Shown piece by piece: positions 35,925 to 44,996 of a stretch of 64,000 nucleotides of DNA. The stretch is from CAVWDU01 sp963753815 (lineage in GTDB: Bacteria > Pseudomonadota > Gammaproteobacteria > Pseudomonadales > Halieaceae). The stretch lies in contig CAVWDU010000002.1 of assembly GCA_963753815.1 (NCBI GenBank), positions 1 through 64,000 of the forward strand. The letters run 5' to 3'. Under the pieces are notes generated by a model. The model worked only from the letters and a program-made list of their open reading frames with translations. It did not search any database and had not been told where the DNA came from. The position numbers and the translations under genes are program-made. Numbering within the stretch: position 1 is the stretch's first letter; every line of letters begins with the position of its first letter.

Positions 35925-36335
35925 GGTATGGCCTCCAAAGGAAGTGCAATTCAATACCAGCATACAAGATTCTGATGCCCCTCGCAGAGGAACCCTGCGC
36001 GCCGGCACCACATTCGGTTGCCAAATCCGGCGGGGGTTGTTTAGCATAAACGCATAATATATCGACGTATATACGGCCGGGGGCTTCAAATCACAGTTTC
36101 GCAGACCCAGAGCGGGTGGCGCCGGACAGCGCTGGCCCTCACCATTGGAGCTGCAACAGGCGCTGCCCTGCTGCATATTGTCACCATTTTTCTCGCATCG
36201 CCTGACCCCGCGCCGACGCGGGACTGCGGCTGGCCCAGCCTCAGCGAGGTACCTGTCAAAGCGCCAGCGTCCAGCGCGGACACTCCCGAACGGGTTCAGT
36301 CGGGGTTCAGCCGGCGCGCGGATGTCTACAGAGCC

Positions 36336-38249
36336 GTGGCCGGGGCCTCAGATTCCAGCCTCCCGGCGCTGCTGGACGAATTGGCGACGCGGCCAGACTC
36401 CGCGGGGCGCCGTTTTTCTGCGCTGGCGCTACTCTCACGCTACATCGACCTCGATCCGGTTGCGGCGATTTCGCGGGCTGCGGAGTTTCAACTCCCTGTA
36501 TCTTCTGTCGCGTCGCTGTATCGACAGTGGGCAGAGTCGGACGTAAAAGCGGCCGTGCGAGGGCTGCACCTCCTGGCGGATACTCGGATCGCCCGCGCAG
36601 CGGGCGATGAGCTGATCGCAATCCTCGGGAGCAGCACCGAAGCCATTGAAACGATCGCATCGGCACTACCCGCCGGCATCGATAAGGCCAGCTTCAAGGC
36701 GCTTGCCTATGGAGCCATTGCCCGCCGCCAGCCCGACAAGGCATGGGCGCAGGCAGGCGCCATCGAGAACCCAAAATTGCGGTTGCGGGCACAACAGCTC
36801 GTGGTTGAAGCTATGGGGGAGCAGGACCCGGAGAAAGCGCTTGTCCACGCAGCCCGGATCGGCGACCGCACGGTTCGCCAGACCGCCAGCCGCCAGGCCC
36901 TCAATCGGTGGGTGCAAACAGATCCGGCCGCGTGCCTGGAGTACCTGGCCAGTATGGAAGGCGAGCCGCCCCAGGATTGGGGCTTTATCACCGCTAACGT
37001 GTACTCGGAACTGGCATTGGCGGAACCTTTACTTCTCCTGGAGACAGTGGACCAACTCCCCTATGCACAGCAGCAGTCGGCCCGATCCGCCGCCCTCAAC
37101 CGCTGGGCAAAACTCGACGCCCAGGCTGCACTGGATTACGTTCGCCTGATGCCACCGGGTGAACCGCGTAGCCACGCGCAGCACACAGTCGCCACAGCCT
37201 ATGCGCGGGTAGAACCCGAAGCGGCTCTGGCGTGGGCCATGAACCGTGAAGCTACAGGGCATTTCTCGATGGTCAATACGGTCCTGACCAGCATCTCTGT
37301 CAACGAGCCCGAACTCGCCCTGCAATTGACGAGTGAACTGGAATCACCCCAGGCAAGGTCAGAGGCGCTGATCCACATGACCTACCAGCTCGCCGACGCG
37401 GGTAAATTCTCGGCGGTAGCCAGCCATATCAAGAATATCGAAGACCCGGACATGCGAGCGATTGCGCTGGATTCACTGGGCATGTCCTGGATGGCCGCCG
37501 ACCCTGACGTCGCCCTCGAATGGCTTTTGGACCACGTCCCATCCATGAGCGAGGCTGAACTTCAACAGGCGGTCTATGGTTTCATATCGAATAACCCCAG
37601 GCGCGGGGCTGCGCTGTTTGACAGTATTCCTGACCGCGCTCGCCCCGCCTGGGCCGCCGCGGTGGCCCAGGGCTACGCCGGCCGCGACCCGGAGGCGGCA
37701 AGCGAGTGGGTAGCACAGTTTCGCGGCCAACCTGGATTTGAAGACACCGCAAGGTTTGCGTTCAACAACAGGAAAAGTGACCCGCAGGAACTGCTAGCCC
37801 TGGCGCAGGACATGGCAAACCCTATTGAGGCCGCCCACACATCCGCCATGGCAGTGGCCAGGATGGCGGAGCAGGAACCCGCCACCGCTGCGAACTGGGC
37901 GGCGAGCCTGGATGATGAACGGGCACGCCGACGCGCAGCGGCGTACGTTGCCGAGGCCTGGGTGGCTCAGGACGCGGTTGCAGCCAGCGACTGGGCCCTG
38001 GGTTTACCCGAGGGCCTATCCCGGGATGCCGCGATCACCGGCCTCATTGCCGCTGCGGGTGCCGGCGAGCCTTCGGCGGAACTGATGGCGGCTTACAGCA
38101 GTGATGTCGCACGCCAATTGGGCGTAAGACAGGCCGTCTACAATCTGGGCAGGCAAGACCGGGAAGCCGCTCAACGGGTGATTGACCGGTACGTCACCGA
38201 CCCAACCCTGCGCGCGATGGCCCAGGACAGCCTGGACGGCGCACAGTAG
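36336..38249 (+). CDS. Alpha-helical repeat protein, probably membrane-anchored
   Basis: A 637-residue protein of tandem helical repeats rich in Ala and Trp, with recurring patterns such as DPEKALVHAARI, DPAACLEYLASM, DPDVALEWLLDH, DPEAASEWVAQF and EPATAANWAASL. Spacing is about 30-35 residues, like TPR/Sel1-type solenoids that bind partner proteins. The annotated GTG start is weak. The same frame is open upstream to 36045 and encodes WRRTALALTIGAATGAALLH (a membrane helix) and FLASPDPAPTR, so the natural N-terminus is probably near 36090, where only an ATC codon is found. It likely sits in the inner membrane with the solenoid in the periplasm. No enzyme motif is visible. Confidence 0.7.
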   Translation: MAGASDSSLPALLDELATRPDSAGRRFSALALLSRYIDLDPVAAISRAAEFQLPVSSVASLYRQWAESDVKAAVRGLHLLADTRIARAAGDELIAILGSSTEAIETIASALPAGIDKASFKALAYGAIARRQPDKAWAQAGAIENPKLRLRAQQLVVEAMGEQDPEKALVHAARIGDRTVRQTASRQALNRWVQTDPAACLEYLASMEGEPPQDWGFITANVYSELALAEPLLLLETVDQLPYAQQQSARSAALNRWAKLDAQAALDYVRLMPPGEPRSHAQHTVATAYARVEPEAALAWAMNREATGHFSMVNTVLTSISVNEPELALQLTSELESPQARSEALIHMTYQLADAGKFSAVASHIKNIEDPDMRAIALDSLGMSWMAADPDVALEWLLDHVPSMSEAELQQAVYGFISNNPRRGAALFDSIPDRARPAWAAAVAQGYAGRDPEAASEWVAQFRGQPGFEDTARFAFNNRKSDPQELLALAQDMANPIEAAHTSAMAVARMAEQEPATAANWAASLDDERARRRAAAYVAEAWVAQDAVAASDWALGLPEGLSRDAAITGLIAAAGAGEPSAELMAAYSSDVARQLGVRQAVYNLGRQDREAAQRVIDRYVTDPTLRAMAQDSLDGAQ

Positions 38250-38335
38250 CGCGCCGGCATCTGGCGCAAACCGGCTTACCGGTCTAGAATGCCGTCCCTT
38301 GCGCTGCCCCTCCCCTTAACTATTTCCTACACCGC

Positions 38336-39331
38336 ATGTCGCGCAAAGGACAGCCCATGGTTTTCAAGCGCCTGTTCGGCAAACCGGAAAAGCACGGGCG
38401 ACTCCCGAACCTGCTGTGTGTGGGCGTGGAGAAGTGCGGAACCACGTTTCTCAACGCCGCCTTCGCCCCCTGCCCGGATGTGCTCACGCCGACCAAAAAG
38501 GAACTGTTTTTCTTCAACGACTACTTCGAGCGGGGCCCCGACTGGTATCGCTCCTGGTACGATTTCGACGCCAAACCCGGGGCGCGCTATGTGGCGGACA
38601 TCACGCCGTCTTACTTCCGCAGCCGCAGGAACCTGGAGCGGATCCAACAACTACTGCCGGGGGTCAAACTGATCATGGTGCTGCGGCACCCGGTCTACCG
38701 TTCGTTCTCCCACTACGTTCATCGCATCCGGCACGTGGCGACGAAACTCGACGCCTACAGCTGTTCCTACGCCGACATCCTCGCGCGCAAGGACGCCTAC
38801 GCCCTGCTGTGCCCCTCCTACAAACGCCACCTGCAGTGGCTCGCGAACTACTTTCCCCGCGACGATATCCTGTTGCTGACCTACGAGCAGGATATCCTCC
38901 AGCCGCAGAACGCAGAGACAAAACTGGGCACCTTCCTGGGGCTTGAGTCACTGGACTTTAGTCCAATGCTGGGACGTCGGGTCAATGAGGGCCTGATGCC
39001 CCGGTTCTACTACGGCGGCGACGTGGGGCAGACAGATGCCGGGGGTCGCCGGCCCGAACCGGGTACGCTGCTGCTGGCCCACGCCAGGGGCACCCAGGTC
39101 TGGGAGAACATCGACCCCGAGGTGGCCGCCGCCAACATCGACGCCGCGAACCGCTGGACGGCCTCGTTGAGCGGCGAGCAGATTGCCTCGATCTACAGCG
39201 AGCACTTCGCGGGCGAGGCCGATTACCTGCAATCCGAATTCGGGCTTGATGTCAGTCAGTGGGAGGCCATGAACGATGCGGTACACTATCGCAACGCAGT
39301 GCCAGACCCGAATTTACTGGCAGCCCGATAG
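38336..39331 (+). CDS. Sulfotransferase family protein
   Basis: A 331-residue PAPS-dependent sulfotransferase of the heparan/deacetylase-linked type. The 5'-phosphosulfate loop is VGVEKCGTTFLNAAF and the 3'-phosphate motif RHPVYRSFSHYVHRI. TYEQDILQPQNAETKLGTFL is the usual helix after the third strand. It transfers sulfate to a hydroxyl or amino group of a sugar, lipid or small molecule. The acceptor is unknown. ATG 38336 and ATG 38357 are both possible starts. It lies 86 bases after the helical-repeat gene and 49 bases before a PhyH-type dioxygenase, so hydroxylation plus sulfation of one metabolite is possible. Confidence 0.87.
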   Translation: MSRKGQPMVFKRLFGKPEKHGRLPNLLCVGVEKCGTTFLNAAFAPCPDVLTPTKKELFFFNDYFERGPDWYRSWYDFDAKPGARYVADITPSYFRSRRNLERIQQLLPGVKLIMVLRHPVYRSFSHYVHRIRHVATKLDAYSCSYADILARKDAYALLCPSYKRHLQWLANYFPRDDILLLTYEQDILQPQNAETKLGTFLGLESLDFSPMLGRRVNEGLMPRFYYGGDVGQTDAGGRRPEPGTLLLAHARGTQVWENIDPEVAAANIDAANRWTASLSGEQIASIYSEHFAGEADYLQSEFGLDVSQWEAMNDAVHYRNAVPDPNLLAAR

Positions 39332-39380
39332 TCGTTAAAACAGCAAAGCGCCCACGGCGCAAACCCGATACGAGACAGCC

Positions 39381-40367
39381 ATGCCCGGACCCGATACCCC
39401 CTTCGAACCGCTCTGGATCGATACGCCCGACGCCCAGCAACAGCTGGCGCAGCGCCGTGCCGGCGGCAAGGTCGGTGACGAACTCGCACAGCGACTGGAT
39501 CACCTCATCGAGAAAGGCTATGTGGTCATACCCGGTGCGATATCCACAGAGCTGGCGGACGCCCTGGTCGACGAAATCAACAGCGTGGCAGCGAACCCCG
39601 AGTACTACATCGCCCGGCGGGCGAGGCAGGCGTATGCTCACCCCAGCCGCGAAATCTATGATGATCGCACGTTCCGGCTGATCGACTACCACGTCAATTC
39701 ACGGCTCGCCCGCAGGACGATATTCTGCAAACCGGTCAGGGAAGTTCTGCAGGCGGCCTTCGAGGATGCCATCAATGCCTTCCAGTGCCTGACCTTCAAC
39801 TACGGTTCCCAACAGGCCATGCACCAGGATGGCGCCTATGTGGTGGTATCGAAACCGCTGCAGTTCATGGCCTCGTGGATTGCGCTGGAAGATGTCTCAC
39901 CCGGCAGCGGGGAACTCCAGTACCACGTCGGCAGCCACCGGCTGGATGACTTCCTGTTCCCCGGCGAATCCAAGAGCTGGAGCCCGGCACGCCATGGCAA
40001 AGAGGTGCACCAGCGTTTCATCCAGAAGCTGGATGACCTGAAAGACAGCGAGACCATGCCGTTGGAAACCTTTCTGCCGAAGAAGGGAGACGCACTGATC
40101 TGGGCCTCCGACCTGGTGCACGGTGGCAGCAGGATCGACGGGAACAGGACCCGGCGCTCGATCGTTACCCACTACTGTCCGTTGTCAGTCAAACCGAACT
40201 TTATCAACTTCAGCGGCCACTACCACGAAGCCAGGCACGGCAACCAGTGCTACTACAGCTCGCGACACTACGATCTCAGAGGTGGCCGGTGGCAACGCCT
40301 GCTGGGCCCACTGCCACTTCCATCCCGCCACCGAAAACCGGCGTTCATGGGCGGTGACAAGGCCTGA
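39381..40367 (+). CDS. Phytanoyl-CoA dioxygenase (PhyH) family protein
   Basis: A 328-residue Fe(II)/2-oxoglutarate dioxygenase. The metal site is visible as His and Asp of AMHQDGAYVVV and the distal His of SDLVHGGSRIDGN, with Arg of NRTRRSIVTHY to hold 2-oxoglutarate. PhyH enzymes hydroxylate small molecules or lipids, and bacterial ones act on a wide range of substrates. It directly follows the sulfotransferase, which could act on the new hydroxyl group (inference). It is intact with normal length. Confidence 0.87.
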   Translation: MPGPDTPFEPLWIDTPDAQQQLAQRRAGGKVGDELAQRLDHLIEKGYVVIPGAISTELADALVDEINSVAANPEYYIARRARQAYAHPSREIYDDRTFRLIDYHVNSRLARRTIFCKPVREVLQAAFEDAINAFQCLTFNYGSQQAMHQDGAYVVVSKPLQFMASWIALEDVSPGSGELQYHVGSHRLDDFLFPGESKSWSPARHGKEVHQRFIQKLDDLKDSETMPLETFLPKKGDALIWASDLVHGGSRIDGNRTRRSIVTHYCPLSVKPNFINFSGHYHEARHGNQCYYSSRHYDLRGGRWQRLLGPLPLPSRHRKPAFMGGDKA

Positions 40368-40440
40368 GGCCGGAGGGAGGCTGCGGCTGGCCGGCGGCCA
40401 GCCCCGTTCTCCGCAGCAGAGAATCGGTAATGAAAGAAGG

Positions 40441-41235
40441 TTAGAGCGTGGACCGGCCGGCCAGTCCCATGACCCGCCGCACCAGCCATTTCGGCAGGGC
40501 CCGGGAAGTCAGCGCGCTGGCCTGGTTGAGAGCGCCGGGAATAACGATAGACGCGCCCTTCATCAGCCCTTCGTAACCCTGGCGAGCCACGGTCTCCACG
40601 TCACCGATCACCACCCCGGGCAGCTCCAGCCCGCCACTCTCGGCCTGGGCGGTGCTCACCATATTGGTATCGGTAACGCCGGGACACAGCGCCGTCACCG
40701 TCACCCCGGTACCGCGCAGCTCCTCGGCGAGCGCCTCGCTCAGGGAGAGCACGTAGGCCTTGGTGGCGGCATAGGTGGCGAGACTCGGGATGGGCTGGAA
40801 GGCGGCGATGGATCCCACGTTGAGGACCCGGCCCCGGCCGCGCTCGACCATTCCCGGCAGGCAATGGTTGAGCAGGTCGGTAAACCCGGCGATATTCAAC
40901 TGGATCATGGACTGGTGATCCGCCGCCGGCATGGTGGTAAACGCCCCGTGGTGCAGGACGCCGGCATTATTGACCAGGACATCCACCTCCAGGCCTTCAC
41001 GCTCGAGCCCGTTGCAGAGCTTGGCCGCGGCCTGGGGTTTCGCCAGATCCGCCGGCCTGACACTGACGTGGACGCCGTGGTCGGCCGCCAGCTGGTCCGC
41101 AAGCCTCTCCAGCTTGTCGGCACTGCGGGCCACCAGGATCATGTCGTGGCCATTCTCGCCGAAGATGCCGGCCAGGGTCTCACCGATGCCCGACGATGCG
41201 CCGGTGATCAACACCGTCCCGTTTGCTGCCGCCAT
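40441..41235 (-). CDS. SDR-family NAD(P)-dependent oxidoreductase
   Basis: A classical short-chain dehydrogenase of 264 residues. The N-terminal nucleotide-binding GASSGIGETLAGIFGENGHD, NNAGVLHHGAF, the catalytic Ser-Tyr-Lys in SIAAFQPIPSLATYAATKAY and CPGVTDTNM are present. The ATG at 41235 is preferred since AGGAGG lies 5 bases upstream; an in-frame ATG at 41262 lacks one. Related bacterial proteins reduce or oxidise a range of lipophilic carbonyls or alcohols, and the substrate is unknown. It is transcribed convergently to the PhyH gene and follows the CorC-like gene. Confidence 0.9.
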   Translation of the reverse strand: MAAANGTVLITGASSGIGETLAGIFGENGHDMILVARSADKLERLADQLAADHGVHVSVRPADLAKPQAAAKLCNGLEREGLEVDVLVNNAGVLHHGAFTTMPAADHQSMIQLNIAGFTDLLNHCLPGMVERGRGRVLNVGSIAAFQPIPSLATYAATKAYVLSLSEALAEELRGTGVTVTALCPGVTDTNMVSTAQAESGGLELPGVVIGDVETVARQGYEGLMKGASIVIPGALNQASALTSRALPKWLVRRVMGLAGRSTL

Positions 41236-41320
41236 GCGGTCCTCCTGTTTCGTGAACGCCACCGTCAGCGTAGTACACCGCGCCGGGATAGCGAATCAAA
41301 CTCATGCCGCCCGGCGATCA

Positions 41321-42391
41321 TCAGTCCGCCGAGGATTCCGGCGGGTCAGTCTCTTCCTGCTCCCGCGCGGCGCGCAACCGCTCGCGGTACTTGTTCCTGG
41401 CCAGCGCCTGCATGTCGGCCACCTGATCATTCTCGTCGAGAATCTCCCGGCCGAGCAGGGTTTCGATAACGTCCTCCAGGGTGACGATACCCGCGGTCTG
41501 GCCGAACTCGTCCTCCACGAGGAACAGGTGCATACGGTGCTTGATGAACAGGTCCAGCAGGTTCTGCACCGGCAGTTTCTCGGACACGCGCAGGATTTCA
41601 CGTGAAAGTTCGCCAATCGGTGTTTTACCCCGCCCGTCGCGCTCGGCCTCGAACAGGTCGATCCGGATTACCTTGCCCGTTACCTGGTCCCTGTTGCCCG
41701 CATAGATGGGCACGCGGGTAAACTGCCGTGCCTGCGGATGATCGAGCGCCTCTTCGACGGTCATGTTTTCCTGCAGCATGTGAACCACGGTCCGCGGCGT
41801 CAGGATGTCAGCCGTACGCACCTCGCGCAGGCGAAGCAGGTTGGCCAGGTATTCGTTCTCCCTGGACACCAGCGCCCCACCCTTGTGCCCGAGGGAGGCA
41901 AACGCGATGATCTCCTCACGGGTGATCTCGTTCTCGCCGCTACTGCTGAACAGTTGCGTCAGGCGGGTTGATATCCAGACCAGCGGGTAGACCAGCCGCA
42001 CCAACCAGGTGATGACATACGAAGCAGGCACTGCCAGCTTGCGCCAGAAGGTCGCGCCGACTGTCTTCGGGATAATCTCTGACAGGTAGAGGATCGCCAG
42101 GGTCAACAGCACGGCGATCAACGTCTCCCACTCCGGCCCGAACACTTGCAGCGCCTGCGATCCCACGCCCGCTGCTCCCATGGTGTGGGCGAAGGTATTG
42201 AGAATGAGGATGCTGGAGAGCGACTCGTCCATCCGGTCTTTCACGCCGGCGATCACCTGACCCGAGGCGGGCTTCTCCTGCTGCATCTGCTCCAGGTAAC
42301 TGGGCGTGATGGACAGCAGCACGGCCTCCAGAATAGAGCAGAGAAAGGACACACCAATCGCGATAAAAAGGTAAAGCAGTAGCAGGGTCAT
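41321..42391 (-). CDS. CNNM/CorC-type transporter (DUF21 plus CBS domains)
   Basis: A 356-residue membrane protein. The N-terminal 170 residues form the DUF21 domain with four hydrophobic segments (LYLFIAIGVSFLCSILEAVL, VLLTLAILYLSEIIPKTVGA). They are followed by two CBS motifs (TPRTVVHMLQENMTVEEALD and LFLVEDEFGQTAGIVTLEDV, then IETLLGREI). The C-terminal corC-type domain is absent, giving the short form. Family members export Mg2+ or other divalent ions or regulate this. It is monocistronic or followed by the SDR gene. Confidence 0.88.
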   Translation of the reverse strand: MTLLLLYLFIAIGVSFLCSILEAVLLSITPSYLEQMQQEKPASGQVIAGVKDRMDESLSSILILNTFAHTMGAAGVGSQALQVFGPEWETLIAVLLTLAILYLSEIIPKTVGATFWRKLAVPASYVITWLVRLVYPLVWISTRLTQLFSSSGENEITREEIIAFASLGHKGGALVSRENEYLANLLRLREVRTADILTPRTVVHMLQENMTVEEALDHPQARQFTRVPIYAGNRDQVTGKVIRIDLFEAERDGRGKTPIGELSREILRVSEKLPVQNLLDLFIKHRMHLFLVEDEFGQTAGIVTLEDVIETLLGREILDENDQVADMQALARNKYRERLRAAREQEETDPPESSAD

Positions 42392-42661
42392 TGCATGGAT
42401 CGCCTCAGGGCAGCCTGGCCAGGTCGCTCATTGTAATGCGGAAACGCCCGTGCTGTCCGGCGCAGGGACGAGAGTGTTCCGCGAACCGTTGGCGAACGAC
42501 CGCCTCTGCATCTGCACCAGTCGTCCTGGCCCGAGGCGACCACGGCGTTATCGGGAACGGATACCCTGGCGGGTATGAAGCCCGGCGGCGACTCGCTTTC
42601 ACCACCCCGGGGAATCCACTATATTAGACCACCTTCCATTTTTTAAGGCCCGAGGGGTCCT
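42392..42661. other. Divergent promoter region
   Basis: About 270 bases separate the divergent CorC-like and arginine-deiminase-like genes. An AGGGGTCC stretch serves as ribosome site for the latter. TATATTAGACCACC near 42630 may contain a -10 element. No repeat or RNA gene is seen. Confidence 0.4.
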
Positions 42662-43564
42662 ATGCACCTGCAAACACGCCGCGAGGGTGGCGGCACGCCG
42701 CGCCATGAATACTGGGGTATCGACAGTGAGTACGGGCGCCTTACCGACCTGCTGATCGGGCCGATCGACAACTACCGGTGGCAGGCCGGGAATGCGGTCG
42801 CCCAGCGCACCGAGCGCCTCGGTATCGCGTACGACGCCGGGACGGTCCGGCGCCAGTACGATGAAATGGTGAGCGCGTACCGCAGCGCCGGCGTCAAAGT
42901 ACACACCCTGTCTGCCGAAGCCGGCCTGCCCTACCAGGTTTACGCCCGGGACAGCTCGGTCATGACACCCTGGGGTGCGATCATCATGCAGTTGCAGAAG
43001 CCCTACCGGCGTGGCGAGTACGCCGCGGTGCTGCGCTTTTACCTCGAGAACGAAATCCCGATCTACGACATGGTGACCGCCGGCAACGTCGAGGGCGGCG
43101 ACTTCATGGTGTTGAAACCCGGCGTGGCCATCTGCGGTTTCTCCGGCGAACGTTCCATCGAACCCGCCGTCGCCCAGCTGCAGCAGTGGTTCGAGAGCGA
43201 AGGCTGGGAGTTTTTCACCTACGCCTTCGACCCCCATTTCCTGCACCTGGACGTGCAGCTGGGAATGATCGCGGAAGATCTCGCCGTGCTCTGCGTCGAG
43301 GCGGTGGAACCGGAACTCGTGCACTGGCTGGAATCCCGTGGCATTCGCATCCTGCCCATTTCCTACGGCGAGACCATGAACATGGGCACCAATATCGTTG
43401 CCCTGGGGGATGAACGGGTGCTGATACCCGCGGCGGGCACCCGCCTGATCGAGACCTGCCGGGCGGAGGGTCTGACCGTTTACGACCCCGATGTGTCCAT
43501 GATCGCGCAGGGCGGCGGCTCCGTGCACTGTATGTGCCAGGCACTGCGGAGGGACCCGGCATGA
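42662..43564 (+). CDS. Arginine deiminase/dimethylargininase-like guanidino-modifying enzyme
   Basis: A 300-residue protein of the guanidino-group modifying superfamily (arginine deiminase, DDAH, amidinotransferases). Substrate- and catalysis-related motifs appear in order: YARDSSVMTPWGAI, GNVEGGDFMVLKPG, the His in HFLHLDVQLGMIA and the catalytic Cys in GGGSVHCMCQALRRDP. The chemistry is hydrolysis of a guanidine to a ureido group plus ammonia or amine. Its stop overlaps the start of a carbamoyl/ureido amidohydrolase (ATGA), which would take the ureido product further, so the pair looks like a two-step guanidino compound pathway. The substrate is not clear. Confidence 0.85.
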   Translation: MHLQTRREGGGTPRHEYWGIDSEYGRLTDLLIGPIDNYRWQAGNAVAQRTERLGIAYDAGTVRRQYDEMVSAYRSAGVKVHTLSAEAGLPYQVYARDSSVMTPWGAIIMQLQKPYRRGEYAAVLRFYLENEIPIYDMVTAGNVEGGDFMVLKPGVAICGFSGERSIEPAVAQLQQWFESEGWEFFTYAFDPHFLHLDVQLGMIAEDLAVLCVEAVEPELVHWLESRGIRILPISYGETMNMGTNIVALGDERVLIPAAGTRLIETCRAEGLTVYDPDVSMIAQGGGSVHCMCQALRRDPA

Positions 43565-44793
43565 ACACCGACCTGAGAATAGACGGCGACCGCCTGTGGC
43601 AGAGCCTGATGACGATGGCCGAGATCGGCGCCACACCGCGGGGCGGCTGCAACCGTCAGGCGCTCACCGACGAAGACCGGGCCGGTCGCGATCTTTTCGT
43701 GGCCTGGTGCAGGGAAATCGATTGCCAGGTGACTATCGACGAGATGGGCAACATTTTTGCCCGGCGTGAAGGCACTCGAAACGACCTGCCACCGGTGCTG
43801 GCCGGCAGCCATCTCGATACCCAGCCGACCGGGGGAAAATTTGACGGGGTATACGGGGTATTGGCCGGCCTGGAAGTATTGCGCAGCCTCCACGACGCCG
43901 GAATCGTCACCGAACGCCCACTGGAAGTTGCCGTGTGGACCAATGAAGAGGGTGCACGGTTCGCCCCCGCCATGGTCGGCTCCGGCGTGTGGAGCGGCGA
44001 GATGGACCGCGACGAGGTCTATGCGATCACCGACCGGGATGGCAAGCGTTTCGACGCCGAGCTCGAGCGCATCGGCTACAGGGGCCCGGCCCCCGCCGAG
44101 GCGCGGCCACTCACCGCCGCCTTCGAGGTGCACATCGAGCAGGGCCCGATCCTGGAGGCCGAAGAACTGCAGATTGGCGTGCTCACCGGGGTTCAGGGTG
44201 CGCGCTGGTACGACCTGGTGATCGAAGGCGAGCCCTGCCATGCGGGCCCGACACCCATGGAGGTGAGGAAAGACCCGTTCATGGGCGCGCTGCCGATCCT
44301 GGAGGCCTGCTACCAGCTAGCCGCGGGCCACGCGCCATGGGGTCGCGCGACCTTTGGCGACATCAAGGCGGAACCGGGCTCGCGCAATACCGTTCCGGAA
44401 AAACTGATCGTGAACGTCGACCTGCGCCACCCGGACCCGGCGGTGCTCGACGAGATGGACAGTGCCTTTCGGGCCCGGGTCGCCGAGGTCTGCGCGGAAC
44501 GCGGGTTGCAGGGACGGGTCGAGGAACTCTGGCACATGCCGGTGACCCGCTTCGCCCCGGAGTGTGTCAATGCCGTGCGGGAAGCGACCCGGTCACTGGG
44601 CTATTCGCATATGGAGATGGTCAGTGGCGCCGGTCACGATTCACTGTACCTCGCCAAGGTAGCCCCGACCGGGATGATTTTCGTGCCCTGCGAAAACGGC
44701 ATTTCCCATAACGAGGCAGAAAACGCGAAGCCCGAAGACCTGACAGCCGGCTGCAATGTGCTGTTGCATGCCATGCTGAATATGGCGGGTTGA
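43561..44793 (+). CDS. N-carbamoyl-L-amino-acid hydrolase / allantoate amidohydrolase family (M20)
   Basis: A 410-residue zinc-dependent amidohydrolase. GSHLDTQPTGGKFDGVYGVL has the first two metal ligands, NEEGARFAPAM the catalytic Glu pair and FEVHIEQGPILEAE the family helix. GEPCHAGPTPMEVRKDPFMG comes from the lid domain and CENGISHNEAE has the last His. It hydrolyses a carbamoyl or ureido group to free amine, CO2 and ammonia. ATG 43561 overlaps the stop of the preceding deiminase-like gene, so both are translated together. An in-frame ATG at 43534 lies inside that gene and is less likely. Confidence 0.9.
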   Translation: MNTDLRIDGDRLWQSLMTMAEIGATPRGGCNRQALTDEDRAGRDLFVAWCREIDCQVTIDEMGNIFARREGTRNDLPPVLAGSHLDTQPTGGKFDGVYGVLAGLEVLRSLHDAGIVTERPLEVAVWTNEEGARFAPAMVGSGVWSGEMDRDEVYAITDRDGKRFDAELERIGYRGPAPAEARPLTAAFEVHIEQGPILEAEELQIGVLTGVQGARWYDLVIEGEPCHAGPTPMEVRKDPFMGALPILEACYQLAAGHAPWGRATFGDIKAEPGSRNTVPEKLIVNVDLRHPDPAVLDEMDSAFRARVAEVCAERGLQGRVEELWHMPVTRFAPECVNAVREATRSLGYSHMEMVSGAGHDSLYLAKVAPTGMIFVPCENGISHNEAENAKPEDLTAGCNVLLHAMLNMAG

Positions 44794-44996
44794 CCGGTAC
44801 CGATCGCACGTAGTTACGGTGATGGCGTTGACCGTGGGGCATAGCGACGAGACAGGAGGCATTCGTGGGCAAGCGCTCAAAGCGCCCACCTTGTGGGTAT
44901 GCTCCCCTCCAGCAGGTGCCAATCGGGGGCAAACCGTGCGCGACTGCGCGCCCGGCGGCCCATCCGGCCTTCGCGCTTGCCTTCGGCCTGTTGTGG

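Noticed and set aside
40123..41469. A 448-residue plus-strand open frame over the PhyH end and the SDR gene
   Set aside because: It is the antisense shadow of the SDR and CorC-like genes in GC-rich DNA. Its sequence is low-complexity His/Gly/Arg without family motifs.
42599..43636. A 345-residue minus-strand open frame opposite the arginine-deiminase-like gene
   Set aside because: The plus-strand protein has clear catalytic motifs. This one is its shadow in GC-rich codons.
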